DNA of 64,000 bases. Origin: Mucor racemosus. Lineage: Eukaryota > Mucoromycota > Mucoromycetes > Mucorales > Mucoraceae. Positions within the stretch are counted from its first letter, which is position 1, and the number at the start of each line of letters is the position of its first letter. Made by a program: the position numbers and the translations under genes. Shown in pieces: positions 1 through 12,577 of this stretch. The DNA lies in contig JAPEHQ010000001.1 of NCBI GenBank assembly GCA_027405735.1, positions 5,208,001-5,272,000 on the forward strand, read 5' to 3'. Under the pieces are notes generated by a model. It saw only the letters and a list, made by a program, of their open reading frames with translations. It did no database searches and was not told where the DNA came from.

Positions 1-410
1 TACTTGGCATGGTCTTTTTGATACTACTAAATGAAGATGAACTTGACTGGTCACTGTTTGAAGAAGCCGACTCATTGGGTAATAATAAAGAAGGTCTTTC
101 TTTTTTCGATGAAGTAGCGGTAGAAGATACAGGCGAGAATATGCATATATTATTCGACTTTTTACAGTTAGAGCAGGTACCTGAGCCTGGAATGCCAATG
201 TCACATCTGCAGAAAAAAATTTTTTTTATTAAATATATATACATATATATATATATATTATTGACAAGGCCATTATTAAATAAATTACTTTGATTTACGC
301 TTTCTACAAAAATCGCAAGCTCTAGCTACTTTAATTTTTTTGTATCTATCGGGATCATTCATGTCGACAAAATGATATTCAACTGTTTTTTTTTTACGTT
401 GCGGAGTCAT
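1..410 (-). CDS. Zn(II)2Cys6 fungal transcription factor, N-terminal part (runs off the left edge)
   Basis: Exon 1 is 410-289 and starts at an ATG. The intron is 288-207 (GTAATT...CTGCAG) and contains a TA microsatellite. Exon 2 runs from 206 past the window edge. The spliced frame gives six cysteines at residues 32, 35, 42, 52, 55 and 62, spacing C-x2-C-x6-C-x9-C-x2-C-x6-C, with a basic stretch (RKRKSK) between Cys35 and Cys42. This is the binuclear zinc cluster used by fungal regulators to bind DNA in the nucleus; the intron splits the cluster. A Ser/Lys-rich linker follows. The regulated genes cannot be told because the effector region lies outside. The open frame on the plus strand here is a shadow. 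Confidence 0.86.
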
Positions 411-2562
411 TTTAAAGAAAAAGAAAAAATATGTTCAAGGAAGAAAAAAAAGGAAAAGGAGGCAAAAAGAGAAAGGAAAAAATTAGTTTGTTTAAATGTC
501 TAAAAAAGAGATCGTCCTTAGAAAATGTCTGTCTATATGCTGTGTGTGTATTAAAGCTCTGTTGTGGTTTTGACAATAGAACGGCCCAGACTATTTTATT
601 GCCTCTTTTGTACATTGAATCACAGATAAACCAACAGCATTGCAAATTTGATATTCTTTTTTTGCATTTTCCATGTATGGCGTTGCAGCATAATTGCAAG
701 CAGAACGTCGATTAGCGCCACTTTATCGTAAACCTTGGTTTATTTATCTTGCCCTTTCCCCCCTCCCCGCTTTTTCCTCTCATTTCTTGGATCGGAAAAT
801 ATCAAATCATCTTTTTTTTCCCAGCACATTGGGGTTTTTTTTTGGTTGCTAGGCTACTTGAAAATTCTACTATTTTTACTTAAATGGTATGGTATTTTCT
901 TTTTTAGCTTGTTAGCATACATCCAATGACTTATCTTACAGAAATTGAAATATTTTTTGTATAATATTTGCTTAATAGTAATAATAAAAAAAAGAAATAC
1001 ATAATTCGATCGATACAACGATACAGTTACAAGAAAAAAACAAATATACATGGAGCAACATTGAAAAAAAAAAAGTGAACCACTCAAACAGCAGTAAACG
1101 CTTTAATGAAATGATGCGAAGAAAAGAGAACATGAAAAGAGAGGCAAATGAAATGCATCAATCGATCGGAATAGGCGTAGCAATAGTGTTTACTATTGTA
1201 TATTTAGAAATAGACACAGCCGGTTTTAACCTGAAAATTACCAATTCTGATAAAATAGATCAGCCATAGATCTTTCTTAGAGCAAAGAAGGATATTTGCC
1301 TAATCCAAGCGCAATTCCTATTGGTTCCAAAAAGTACATTCAAAGAAAACAGTGCTCTACACAAGCCGGTGTAACTCGAACCAAATTGTATACTCAAGTC
1401 TTTCCTGATTTGTCCCTCATTTTTAGTTGATCAAAAAAATAAAAACCAAGCATAATTCATGTAGATAACTTAATAATCGTACAAGTTTTCCTCGCATAAT
1501 TATCTTCATTAAGAGCGCCAAAAATCGACTGATGCATTACATGAGTCTGAATGTCGAATTCCAAGGTTGCGAGATGAGAGATCAACCGTTTCTTTTTTAT
1601 CTAGTCCTAACGGAATAATCCGATTGAAAAAAAAACATTCAGTTTGACGGGATTCTTTATAGAATAAGCAAACAAACAGTAATCAACTATCAAATCTCAT
1701 CAATAACATTAATGTTAATTTCTGTGTAATACCTGAGCTTTTTTTTTTTTTTTTTTTTTTTTAGTTTGACCCATTACTTTGGTTATAAAATTTAATGGGA
1801 CCTTAGACTAATGCCATATTCTGGAAAAAACATTAAAGTTTAGCTTATTTGCGATTTAATAAACCCAACAGTCTGGTAATTAATACCACCCCCCCAGATT
1901 TCAAAAAGAGCTACGTATATCTTGCTCATTAATTCCTACCAGATGAACCCCAAACCCCAAATACATCGTATCTAAATACACTGCGGTTGCGTTGAGGGAA
2001 AAAACGTAAAAGAGTTTTACAATGTACGACAAAATAGTGTTACGCCGAACATATTCCATTCCCAAGCTGAAAAAATCATACAATGTAATTCAAAATATCA
2101 CTGGATGAGCAAATGTATCGCGATCTTGAAATTATTTTCCGCATCATCCTGAAGCTGTTGTGCTACATTTCTAATTGTGTTTGATGCACATGTTGCTTTT
2201 GCCACTTAATGATTGGTTAAGTTTATATCAAAGCTGATTTCATCTCGATTGTATTATTGCCTTTTATGTACTTTTGCTCTTTTTGGTTTGTGCTTCAGCT
2301 ATAACTTTTTGTATCTCCTAAGATATGAAATGCATAGTCTAAATAGTAAAGCAAGTAAAAATCCTGGATGGTGGTACCATAGTATTGTACTCCACTTAAA
2401 AGAGATATGTCAGCGATTTTGCAAAATACAAACCAAATTCACCCCATCAAGAGTTTTTTCAAAGCCATTTGTGAAAAAGTATTGTATACGGGGGATATTA
2501 AAAAAATGCCGTCCATTTTATATAGTTTTAGATACCAAGCAGAAATAAACAAATATTTAAAC
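411..2562. other. Intergenic, upstream of the zinc-cluster gene; no gene recognised
   Basis: AT-rich sequence with a pyrimidine-rich tract near 748-775 and a poly-T run at 1740-1762. The open frames here are short, several have no ATG, and none resembles a known domain. It probably holds the promoter and 5' UTR of the zinc-cluster gene. No RNA gene was recognised. Confidence 0.4.
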
Positions 2563-2933
2563 CTATAGGAAGAAGTCGACCCAATTCCCCCATTCATTGT
2601 CTTCATCATCTTCCTCAACGAAATCTTCTAGTTGTCGCTTTCTTGGAGCATTCTCCCCTTTTTCATTACTAAATAAGGCGGCAAGGATACTAAATTAGGT
2701 CGGGTGATAATATCTATTTCGCCTGAAGGATCTTGACTATTCAATAAATCAATTGTATTTTCCATGACTGATTTCACTTTCCAGACAATTTGAAATAATG
2801 GTCCCAATCCCTCAACAACTTTATCAGGATCAGTGGGAAAGTTAAGAATCTTGGCTTTTGAAATGCGGCTAATTGATCTAGCAGAGGTGTCCATTATAGC
2901 CAAACAAACCCTCTGAAGTTTGAAAATGAGCAT
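2563..2933 (-). pseudogene. Gene relic with a frameshift, function unknown
   Basis: A protein-like frame starts near 2933 (residues MDTSARSISRISKAKI after a short lead). It runs through a helix-like stretch, then loses frame around 2680-2690. A second frame resumes at once with an acidic, Trp-containing tail (EEDDEDNEWGNWVDFFL) and stops at 2563-2565. Joined across the one shift it looks like the C-terminal end of an ordinary protein. I do not recognise the family and found no 5' part. A short missed intron is less likely because no good splice pair fits. Confidence 0.4.
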
Positions 2934-2959
2934 GAAATGGGTAAATTTGATTTACAAAA

Positions 2960-4050
2960 ATCGGAGTTTAAAATTTCGTGCACTGCCACTTGAAGAGAGC
3001 CATCTTTGAAATCAAAGTATTCCACTTTTCAATTAATGAATTTCAAATGAAAAACTATGGCAGTATTTTTGAGATATTACGCAACATACTTTTATAAATC
3101 GCTCTATTTCACCTAAACCTGTGAGCTCGTATGAAGCTTTTGAAAATCTGACGTTGATTTTCAGGGCTTAAAAATGAGGTTTTTAATGAGAGATATCTCA
3201 AGTAATAAGCAAGTTACAGCATTGCGATAATAATAAAAAATGCTTGTTTTACAATGTTTTATAACATATTTGAATATCAAAGTTTTTTTTTTTTTTTTAC
3301 TTTTTGATGATTTTTGATTAGCGAGTAGTATTAATAAAACTATAGTATATCGTTTATGTTGATATTATAGTGCTAGTCATTGACTATCTACGGCTAGTTT
3401 TCTTTTTGAAAAATATTGATCTTTGATGGAGAAATTTAATTTTGAAGGATTTATTGTTGATTTCAATCATTTTTTGGACGTGAGTTAGGTCATCTAAAAT
3501 CTCCGATGCCAGAAATTTTTAACGAAAAATTTGATTTTCTCAACGAAAAATACATCTATAGCCATAAATAAACATTTGAACTATAGGTGATAGTTTGTTT
3601 TATCATCATATTTAATTAAATTTATGAGAATTGTTCAAAAAATAGGACTTCTACCCTAAAAACAGCAAAAGTTTGTTTTTGATTTAGAGATAAATCTAAT
3701 CAAAAAAGTTCTGCTGAAAAGTACACAGTTCAATAGAAATTTGCATTATTCACATAAACTAATTAAAAAGCTTGTTTAGCTTTATATGTACCCTTTTGAG
3801 TATTTTCAAAAATTAGATTTTATTATCATTCTCGAACGGAAACCTCCCTTTTTGTTTTAAAACTCAGAAACACCCAAATTTTCCTTGGCTCAATTACTGT
3901 ATATAACGTATGTTTTTGACACAAGAATAAAACTCATATCTAGAGATATTGACAACATTTGGGCATAGTTGAGCAGTAGTGCTTGATGTATGTATACATA
4001 AACTACATACCTTTTTTAAAGGCTCATTGACAATTAAAAGTGAATTTACA
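2960..4050 (+). repeat. Old, diverged copy related to repeat family B
   Basis: From about 3170 to 3450 the order of short motifs follows the B repeat seen at 13.3, 34.6, 50.8 and 61.0 kb: GAGATATCTC, then AATAATAATAAAA, TTATAACATATTTGAATAT, a poly-T run, and AAATATTGATCTTTGATGGAGA. Identity is low, so this is probably an ancient member. The rest of the stretch is AT-rich and without coding signal. Confidence 0.35.
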
Positions 4051-4110
4051 CGTTAGTTTGAATCAAATGCCAATATTAGGTATATCAAGCCATCGCTTGA
4101 ATTTATTTAA

Positions 4111-6616
4111 TTAAATTGTTTGCAAGGTTTTGTAGAAATTAGAGACGGTAGGATGTGCCATTACTTTCACTGGGTCAAAGTTTAAGATTTGAAGTCGTTC
4201 CAAACTAGTAGCACGAGATAATGCCACATAAGCTTGACCCTTTTCAAATACTTTTCCAAGATCAACTCGAACACGATCAAGTGTTTGGCCTTGACTTTTG
4301 TGTATGGAAATTGCCCAAGCAAGCATTAATGGTAATTGCGATCGCCTGGATGCATCTCTTCCGCCTAGAAATCATAGTTCATTAGACTTCATGTATTTTA
4401 AAATGAGGTTTCAATATTTTTACCTGGTAAAGCAAATGACCATGATTCTCGTTCTAGAATAAGCTCTTTGCCATTTGTGAACTTCACAACAGGCCATGGA
4501 ATTGTCATATCAATATCAGGATCTATTGTCTTATCTACAAATAGCGAATGTTTCTCCCTCTTGCGTTGTGGTGTACGTAAACCTTCACACATATTCTTGT
4601 TTTTGTACTCGTTTCTTCCAACAAAGCCAATAATGACCCCAATTGAACCATTAACAAGCTCTGCATCAATGTTTTTGAGTAGCATAACCTGTGCATGTAA
4701 CTTTAATTGAAGGATAGCAGGTGCAATACATTGCTGGATTTTGCGCGGATCACCCTCGTCAATTGCTTTAAATTCTATTTCATCACCACGAAGCTCAATC
4801 AATCTTCTTTTATTCGAATTGTCTACTTCTGTTCTAAGAGGGTATCTGTATATGATTTTGATTTTAGCATTGCTACACAAGATATTTAGACATCAACTTA
4901 CAATTCAGTAGGCTCAATTTCATTATCACCAGCAGGAACTCGAGATAATGATTGAAAGATTCGGATAGCTTCAGCTGATAAAATACCCAATCTCATTTCA
5001 TTAAGAATTTTAACAAATGCTATTTCATATTTAGTGAGACTCAAAAAATATTCAAAATTACAATAAAACTTACTTCCATCCTTTTGTCTGAAAACTTTAG
5101 TGAGGAGAACTGTTTGAGTAATTGTTTTACGCCATGATTCTGCTTCAAATGCAAACTTTGATGGTCGATCTTTATTCACAGGAGGCAATTGAAAGAAATC
5201 TCCAGTTACAATCATTTGAATACCGCCAAAAGGACGATCTGAATGTCTAATACGTTTTGCAATGACATCCATTTTATCAAATAAATCAGCATCAACCATG
5301 GAAACTATTCGAGTGAATATCATGTAGGATAGTATTACTTATATATTATAAAAACTTACTTTCATCAATAATGAGAATTCTAGTCTCTCTCCATCTATCA
5401 CTGGCTTTCTTATTAAATTCGACCCTTGATGCTAATTCCTCTGCCTTTTCAGTACCTAATCCAATGCCACCAAAGCTAATGATAAAAGTTTCAGTCAAAA
5501 ACCACCTATCCACATAAAATGATCTACTTACCTGTGCAATGTGCAGCCATTGATGTTACATGCAGCAATACCAGTGGACGCTGTTACGGCCACTCGACTT
5601 CCATGTACAGATTTCAATTTTTCAATGATTGCACGCAACAAGACAGATTTACCTGTACCAGCGGAACCAGTGAAAAATAAGCTTTTTTGATCACGAACTA
5701 CCATATCATAGACTCGCTTTTGTTCCTCTGATAATTCGGGGGTATAGTCTGATGAAGGTGTAGGCATATTCATAATATCAGATTTACCATAAGCAACTTT
5801 AGAATATGCTTGGCTTGCATACCCTGATCTTGCCTTTGAATTTGTCCAATTGTTATCCTTTGGTTTTGATGGTAGGACTCGTCTCTTTGTATTACTTGTA
5901 GAACTATCATTACCCCAACCTGTTGATCCTGATCCTGATCCTGATCCATATGAAGAAGATGTTGACGATGATGAATTATCAAAACCAAAGTTATCGCTCC
6001 AACTTCTCTTTCCCAAAGTAGAAGGTTGAGAATTAGATCTCTCAATTTTCGATGAAATACGAGGAGCTTCGTCTTTGAGATAATCTGATGCTGATACGAA
6101 TGGACTGAAATTGGAACTGTAGGGTTTGATATCGTTTGGTCCTAACCATCCAAAAGATGGCTTTGCATTGATACGAGGTTTGCTCAATTGTAATCTTTCA
6201 AATTGATTAGATGGCTTCTTTTCTTGAGATAAACGACTATCTTGACTTGATTTTTGTGGCCCTCTTTCTTTTGCTTCGACAGACCAACCTTTTCTATTGT
6301 ATTTTGAGTTATTTACCATTTCTGTTGTATTGAGTCTATTCATTGAGCTTTGACTACTTGATTGAAAACTGCTTTGACTCGATTCAAGGTCAATAACTGT
6401 ATTTTGAGAAGAAATGAACACGATATCATCATCTTCTTCTGTTAAATCTATAGTTTTAGTTTTTGCTGTGGTTGTAGTTGTAGTTTGAATAGTTGTTTTG
6501 GGATTTGTTCTGTCAATTAACGTATATAGTGATTCCTTTTTAGGAGGTGCCTTGACAGATGTAAAATAACTAAATAGTGTTTTTTCTTTCTTGTTCTTTT
6601 GCGAAGTTCTTTTCAT
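4111..6616 (-). CDS. PIF1: PIF1-family 5'-3' DNA helicase
   Basis: Six exons: 6616-5532, 5475-5360, 5304-5074, 5019-4902, 4845-4424, 4364-4111. Introns are 54-59 nt, all GT-AG. The protein is 741 aa. An N-terminal disordered region of about 290 residues precedes the helicase core: Walker A GSAGTGKS (317-324), TASTGIAA, Walker [23 protein letters not shown], and C-terminal motifs [10 protein letters not shown] and YVALSRA. These are diagnostic of Pif1 helicases, which unwind G-quadruplexes and RNA-DNA hybrids and act at telomeres, replication forks and mitochondrial DNA. The extreme N-terminus carries TLFSYF, like a PCNA-binding box, and [13 protein letters not shown], like a SUMO-interacting motif. 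The frame extends upstream to 6634 only through a non-ATG codon, so I start at 6616. Confidence 0.93.
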
Positions 6617-6697
6617 AATGGTAATTTCAATCAAGAGAGTATAGAATTTTTTTCTGACATTAGGAATTAATGCTCAGGATAGATTTTAGGCGCGTTC
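6617..6697. promoter_or_regulatory. Short divergent promoter between PIF1 and a small gene
   Basis: Only 81 bp separate the PIF1 start codon (minus) from the start of the small plus-strand gene. Both 5' UTRs and core promoters must lie in this gap or overlap the genes. No TATA box is evident. Confidence 0.4.
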
Positions 6698-7046
6698 ATG
6701 ACCGCGTTACAATTACAAATTAGATTCGCCTCACAGGCACGACGCTTCATTAATGTGATTCAAAATCCGGAAATTTACAGAGACCTCTTATTTAAAGAAT
6801 TCTTACGCCCATTCAAGAGCAAAAAATCCACCAAATTGAATTATTACAGTGAGGAAAAGGATGCAAGGAACCTTTGGGTATTTTTTATTTCTGAATGAAT
6901 GCATTTGATATTCATGATAGGGTATGCTTTTAAAAAGGTATCCTGAAAGTGCACATCGATTTAGAAGAGTATCCTCATTCTCCTACTATAGTTTTAAGAT
7001 GTATCAAATCGCAACTTTTCATGGGATATTTATTATTATAATGTAG
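6698..7046 (+). CDS. Small basic protein, probably mitochondrial, function unknown
   Basis: Exon 1 is 6698-6877, the intron 6878-6920 (GTATTT...GATAG, 43 nt), exon 2 6921-7046. The product is about 101 aa. The N-terminus (MTALQLQIRFASQARRFI) is rich in Arg and hydrophobic residues with no acidic residue, like a mitochondrial presequence. Further features are PEIYRDLL and LLKRYPESAHRFRR across the splice. The two exons join in frame without stops over 40 codons, which supports the model, but no family is recognised. An uninterrupted 66-residue version would end in a read-through of the intron. Confidence 0.5.
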
Positions 7047-7215
7047 TTATATATATATATATATTCATACCAACTTTATGTGATAATATTTCCTAAATCA
7101 TTGCTAGAGTGACAAAGCTTTAAGTTTCTTTTCAAATGCCTGATTAAACATTTGAAGGAAACAATGAGAATAATGGATCTGAAAAAAAAAGAAGATTACC
7201 GAGCTTTGACAGTAT

Positions 7216-10200
7216 TCAAAGTTGATCTATATTTAGAGCTTTTAAAAGCTCATCTGTTGTAGCATCAGCACTGACAACAGATTGATGGGGTTCCAAAGGT
7301 CTAGATATAATATCAGATTGATTTGGTTTTTCTTGATTTTTAATAGAATTGCTGGTTTGAGCAGGATGTGTCTTTTTATCGCGGCTATTCAGGTTATAAA
7401 TAACGACCTCTTCATCTTCATCATCTTCAATATCATCATCATAATCATCTTCATCATCATCTTCATCTTCATCATCAACTTCATCATCGTCAATGTCTTC
7501 ATCAACAAGAATTAAACTATCATTCATCCGGGCTAATTCATGGCTCCCTTCTTTTATGGCTTCTTCAGAAAAGGGTAAGGAGGCTTCAATATCGATTTCA
7601 TCTGGTTTTCTCGTGCTACGTTTTGCAATTTCACAAATTATATTTGATACAATCCAAGGAAATGAAAAGAAACCACCTTCAACCGACATATCTCTTTCTC
7701 TTTCATTAGGGTGATAAGTAACATAATACCAAGCAGCAGCTTTAGCTTCTATTAGTGGACGTTTGGAAGGATCAATAAGGTCAGATTTATCTCTGAATTC
7801 TTTCTCAAATCTTTTCTTCCAGACGTTTTTAAATGATTTAATAGCTTTCATGGTGTATTCATGTTGTTGATAATTATTTTTCGATTTTCCCTTCTTTAAC
7901 CACTTTATAACATATCCAGAACAGATTTCTGCCTCTGTTTGCACACCAAATTGATTCATGTGTGCACTCAAATTCTGGTTGTAAGTAGTTCTAAGCTCTC
8001 TTGCTTCAGCAATGTACAATTCCATCTTTGGAACACGTAATCGAATGTCAAATATGGAATCAGATGTTAGAGATGACTTGTAGTTTTTATAACTAGACTT
8101 ATCAATCGAACGAAATATTTGACCCAAAACCTTCTTTGATTGATACGATTGTCGATCTTTTTTCTGCATAAAATCTGGGAATACTTGGACTTTCAAATCT
8201 GGTGTCAACAAGGCGGGTTTGCCAGACTTTGGGAAATCTAATGAAATGATATGAGATAAAAAGTGATGAAAAACAACGATATATTTACTCACCAACAGCC
8301 TCTGAATGAAGTTGTGCTAAGCGAATACATTTACCATCTCTGGCACCGGCTGGGCTTATATCTGCTGTAGCTAAATGCGCATTAGCAATTTGTCCAAGGT
8401 TGTCATTGTTTATGTAGTTGACAAAAAACTTTTGAATATCCTTGATTTTAACTTCATCTACAAGTTTAGAAGGTCCAGGTGAATAATCCATAGCTACATA
8501 ATTTGCAGAAGGTAAAAGCCTTGGGTCCCAATAAATAGTATAATCATCACCATCTAAATCTCCACCAGAGCACATACTCGGAATATCTCTTGCACCTTTA
8601 GATGAAAATACAATAACGTCAAAAAGAAAATGAAGTTCTTTTCTGTCAACAGCCTTAACAATACGCACATCACCGGGATGGAAACAAGGGTTTCTAAATA
8701 CAACAACATCACCGGTAATTATTTGCTTATTCATACCACTATTAGAGGTATCTTGGAATTGTACAAACACTTCTCCTTCTTCCAGTGAACCAGTTTCATC
8801 CATTACACCCAATAAATACGCACCTTTAGGAACAATAATTTTTGCTTTTTTCTTGAGATCTTTCAAGATATTTACTCTAAACAGGTTGAGAAGGTTCTTG
8901 ATATAAGGATCTCCACGCTCAAGAAACCCTGCTTGAATAAGTGGTACCATAAACAATGCTGTGCCAGCTTCATCGACATTACCCAACAAAATACGAATGG
9001 CTTCTTCAGGCTTTGAGAAAAGCCTATCAACATCTTGAACCATTTCTTTCATAAATTCAAGAAAGACCTCATCTTTAATACCCAAAGCTGACAACAAAGT
9101 AATAACTTGTCGGTTTAGATATCCATGAATGTATGTTGAAGTTCGAATAACCTCCAATGTCAAATGCTTTGAATTAAATTTGATTTGACTTGGTCTCAAT
9201 TGTACCTTTATCTTTGTATTAACCAAATTTTGATCAACGGTAAGAACGCCTTTAGCACCACCCAAACGAAATTGAAAAGCACTAGGATCAGTTTTTAATT
9301 CCAACAAAAGTGCTACTTCTCTTGCTAAAGTGGGTGAAATTTTACCAACACCATCAGAAAATGTGTAACCAAAACGCTCCACATCGTCAATATATTCTAC
9401 TTCATCTTTCTCTAAAGTATAAACGGGACGAGTTGATGAAAAGCATTGGCCCATTCGAATAGCGTGCTTGGCAACCACTTTTTCATGTGAAAAGACACCC
9501 ATCCAGGTACGAATATCAGTAGCATTTGTTTCTTTTGTTGGCGCAAAAAACCAGCAACCTTGTTCACGCAATTGAGAGCTAGAAAATGCCAAAAATTCAT
9601 AGCGTTTCTTGCCAATTTGAACACCACGTTTCAAGATTGTAAAGATTCTGTCATAAATGGAATCTTTTGTCAAATTACTATGGCCAGCACCAACACGATT
9701 AAATCCTTCATCCATAAATTGAACTCGGATGAAGCCTTCAGACTGATCTTTATAATGACGAATAACTCTGTTGGTAGTTTCTACGGAAGGTGTTTGGATA
9801 TATATATGAGTAGGAGTAACGATAATTTTGCGTAACAAAGCACAATGATTTGGAATGCTTCTTTGCTGTAGTACTTTCATGCCCATTCGATCGAAAATTT
9901 GACGGAATTCAGCCACTGGATTCCATATACGCTGCTTTGAATCACTGAATATCTGAAGCATTCCACAGACAACACTTGATTGTAATTTTTGCAGAATATC
10001 ATAAAAATCACTATCCAAATTATACTCGTTCAAATAATGGTACGATATGCAAGATTCCAACATGTAAAGGAGATCAAAATCCAAATTCAAATCACATCTT
10101 TCCTTATGACCAAAAGGCTTGGGCAAATCATCTATTTTCTCAACCTTTATGAACGGTTTCTTCCAGCCTAAATCACGAGGCACTAAATTGAAATCTGCTG

Positions 10201-11179
10201 CATCCTTTAACTTTTTTTCAAAATCTGGAGCAAATCTAGTCGATGGATTAAAGACCAAGCGATATGTAAGCCAGTTACCCAGATCTAAAGCACCTGGGTG
10301 AGATACTGGTAAAAACGGTGTTTTTTGAGTTGTGGTGATATCAGAATTTTCATTTAAAGGAATCAATGTAACTCTCTTCCAATTATTGCCTCTCTTTGCA
10401 GAGTGTTGTGTTTCAGTAACTTCGTTATTTCTCTTCCAAAAGATTCCTGGATATCGCAATGGAATTGTAAATGTAGTGGTATTTCTCTCTCTCTCAGCAT
10501 ACATTTCGCCTTGAACATCTTTAAATCTATATTCAACTTTATATTCTTCATTCAGATGCGAAAATTGTATATTAACTCTTCTCATTGTATAGTTGAATTC
10601 AAATTTCAAATCTTTTGCAGTACTCGACCATCCTTCAACAAAAATCTTGGGAGTTTTCATAAAGCCCATTGAAAACGACCGAGGAAACAACATGGAAGTT
10701 TCCCATCTTAGTTGATTATGCTCTATTGGTTGATTTCTTATAAATTCAATGCGAACTCTTCTACCATCAATTTTGTGTGATGTGCCGCTGATTTCGGTAG
10801 GATTAGAAGGTGCTCGTCTGCAAAATGGCATAAATATACATGTCTATCAATTTAATTCATTACAGAAAAGAGATACTTACTGGAATAATATTGTTGCTGT
10901 ACCTGTCATTTTGCCGTTTTCATCTTCATCTAAACTGGCATCTTTCACTACTTCAAATTTATCAAAATATGTCATCAATGTAGACGGTATCGTCAACGGA
11001 TTCAAATCTGATACACGAATTGTTTTTGATTTATTTTGGCGATCTCTGCTCCCAGGACTTCCATTCTGACCTCTCGATATACTATTGGTGTTATTGGTGT
11101 TATTTCCTGTAAGATAAAATGTTGTCAGTGTGCGTAATAATCATGAAATAGATCTTTTTAACTTACTGTTGTAACTCAT
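7216..11179 (-). CDS. RNA-dependent RNA polymerase (RNA silencing type, RdRP/QDE-1 family)
   Basis: Four exons: 11179-11167 (13 nt), 11106-10881, 10817-8293, 8237-7216. Introns are 60, 63 and 55 nt; the protein is 1261 aa. The catalytic motif of eukaryotic RdRPs, SGGDLDGDDY, lies near residue 832. Family blocks around it include FSDGVGKISP, LGGAKGVL, VFRNPCFHPGDVR and AVDFPKSGKPA (the last across an intron). The enzyme copies single-stranded RNA into double-stranded RNA that Dicer cuts into small RNAs, for gene silencing and transposon control. The C-terminus has an acidic run (Asp/Glu, about residues 1170-1195). A 13-nt first exon encodes only MSYN plus one base. It is complete with all core motifs, so probably functional. 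Confidence 0.95.
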
Positions 11180-11304
11180 TAAAGTGAAATGAAATCAGGA
11201 TATATTTATATATGTTGAGGTATTTCCAATTGTTTATAAAGATAAAAGATGTGAATATAAAGAAAATTTGAAGGAGATGAAAAAGCCAAAGTTTTATTTA
11301 TATT

Positions 11305-12577
11305 TTACAGATATTTTGATGTTTCACTAGAAGATAAACTCAAAGCCCAATTGGAGTAATTGGATTCTTGACAAGCTATAAATTGATTATTTTCAATTTC
11401 CACTTGAAATGGTTTCCTTGGATCAACCAATTCTGGTGGAGGGATTACAGGCTGAGGCATAATAGGTGGTGGAGGTGGAGGAGGCATCTGGTGGTAGGAT
11501 TGATTACTATAACCGACAGGCATGGATGGCTGATAATATCCTGCTGCTGCACCTGTATTTAGTTGTGTTCTACCAAATGACAGCCTTAATTTAGCACCCC
11601 CTAAATGTGAGCCATTCAATTCTGCGATAGATTGTTCAGCCGATATTCTTTGTTCATACTGAATAAATGCAATGTTCTTATTTGGAATTATTTTCACTGC
11701 AAGAATGTTGCCATATGTACCAAAATAAGCTCGCAATTCCTCTTCTGTAATTGTATTATTTAAACCTCCTACAAATACTGTTGTAATCTCTGATTCAGGC
11801 GTATGAGGATTGAGCCCTACATCAAATTTAGCTCTTGCTCTAGCAACTGATACGCGCATAGCTCTGGAGCCAACATATACGCCTTGCATTTCCTCTAGTG
11901 ATCGTTGTTGTTCAATCTCATCATAAAATCGAACAAATCCAAATCCTCGTGAATATCCAGTTGCTGGATCCATCATCACTTTAGCTGAACAAATGGATGC
12001 ATATCTGCTTTGAAAGGCTGCAAGCAACACATTATCATCTACATCAGGCCCTAAATCACCAACAAATATACTGAAATCACCTCCCGAATTTGGTCCTCCT
12101 CCCATCATAGCACTAATTGATTTACAATGTGTTAACAGGTATTACTAAAAAATCCAAACTTATCATACTTGTTATTAATTGGCATTCCATTCCCATCTCT
12201 GTTTGACCAATTTAACTTGAAATATTTGTTTGTATTCGGTATTTGTGTTCCATTTAGTGATTGTAAAAGCTTGCCTGCTCCTTCATGGGTTTGGAAATCA
12301 ACAAACGCATATATGCCTCCATATTTATCGATACTGATACGACAAGTTACTTCCTCGCCATAACTCCACCACAACTGACGTATGTAGTTTTCGTCCATCC
12401 ACTGTTCAAGCTCTCCCATCCTATAAAATATTGACGAATTAAGACAAGGTCGCGATATATTCTACTGAAAGGTAATACAAACCACAATGTACGGGTAGGT
12501 GGTGCGGATGATTGGTCATAGGAACCGCCTTGGAAAGGCATGTTCCCTTGTGGTGCCTGATTATAATTGTATGCCAT
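11305..12577 (-). CDS. RNA-binding protein with three RRMs, Nam8/SECp43-like
   Basis: Exons 12577-12483, 12420-12169, 12112-11305; introns 62 and 56 nt; 384 aa. RRM1 is at about 29-112 and begins TLWMGELEQWMDENYI, typical of the Nam8/Ngr1/SECp43 group. RRM2 (about 128-207) has FSIFVGDL and RGFGFVRF. RRM3 (about 226-299) has TVFVGGL and NIAFIQY. The C-terminal tail is Pro/Gln/Tyr-rich with a proline run. In yeast Nam8 is a U1 snRNP component that helps weak 5' splice sites; related proteins control mRNA stability. Which role applies cannot be read from sequence. Its start is about 1.4 kb upstream of the RdRP start on the same strand, with separate transcripts likely. Confidence 0.88.

Noticed and set aside
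9..293. 94-codon plus-strand frame at the left edge
   Set aside because: It is antisense to the zinc-cluster exon and its intron; the tail is a translated TA microsatellite (YIYIYIYI).
2213..2548. 111-codon plus-strand frame with a hydrophobic start
   Set aside because: Starts at TTG; from the first ATG it is short and without family features. Low support in a promoter-side region.
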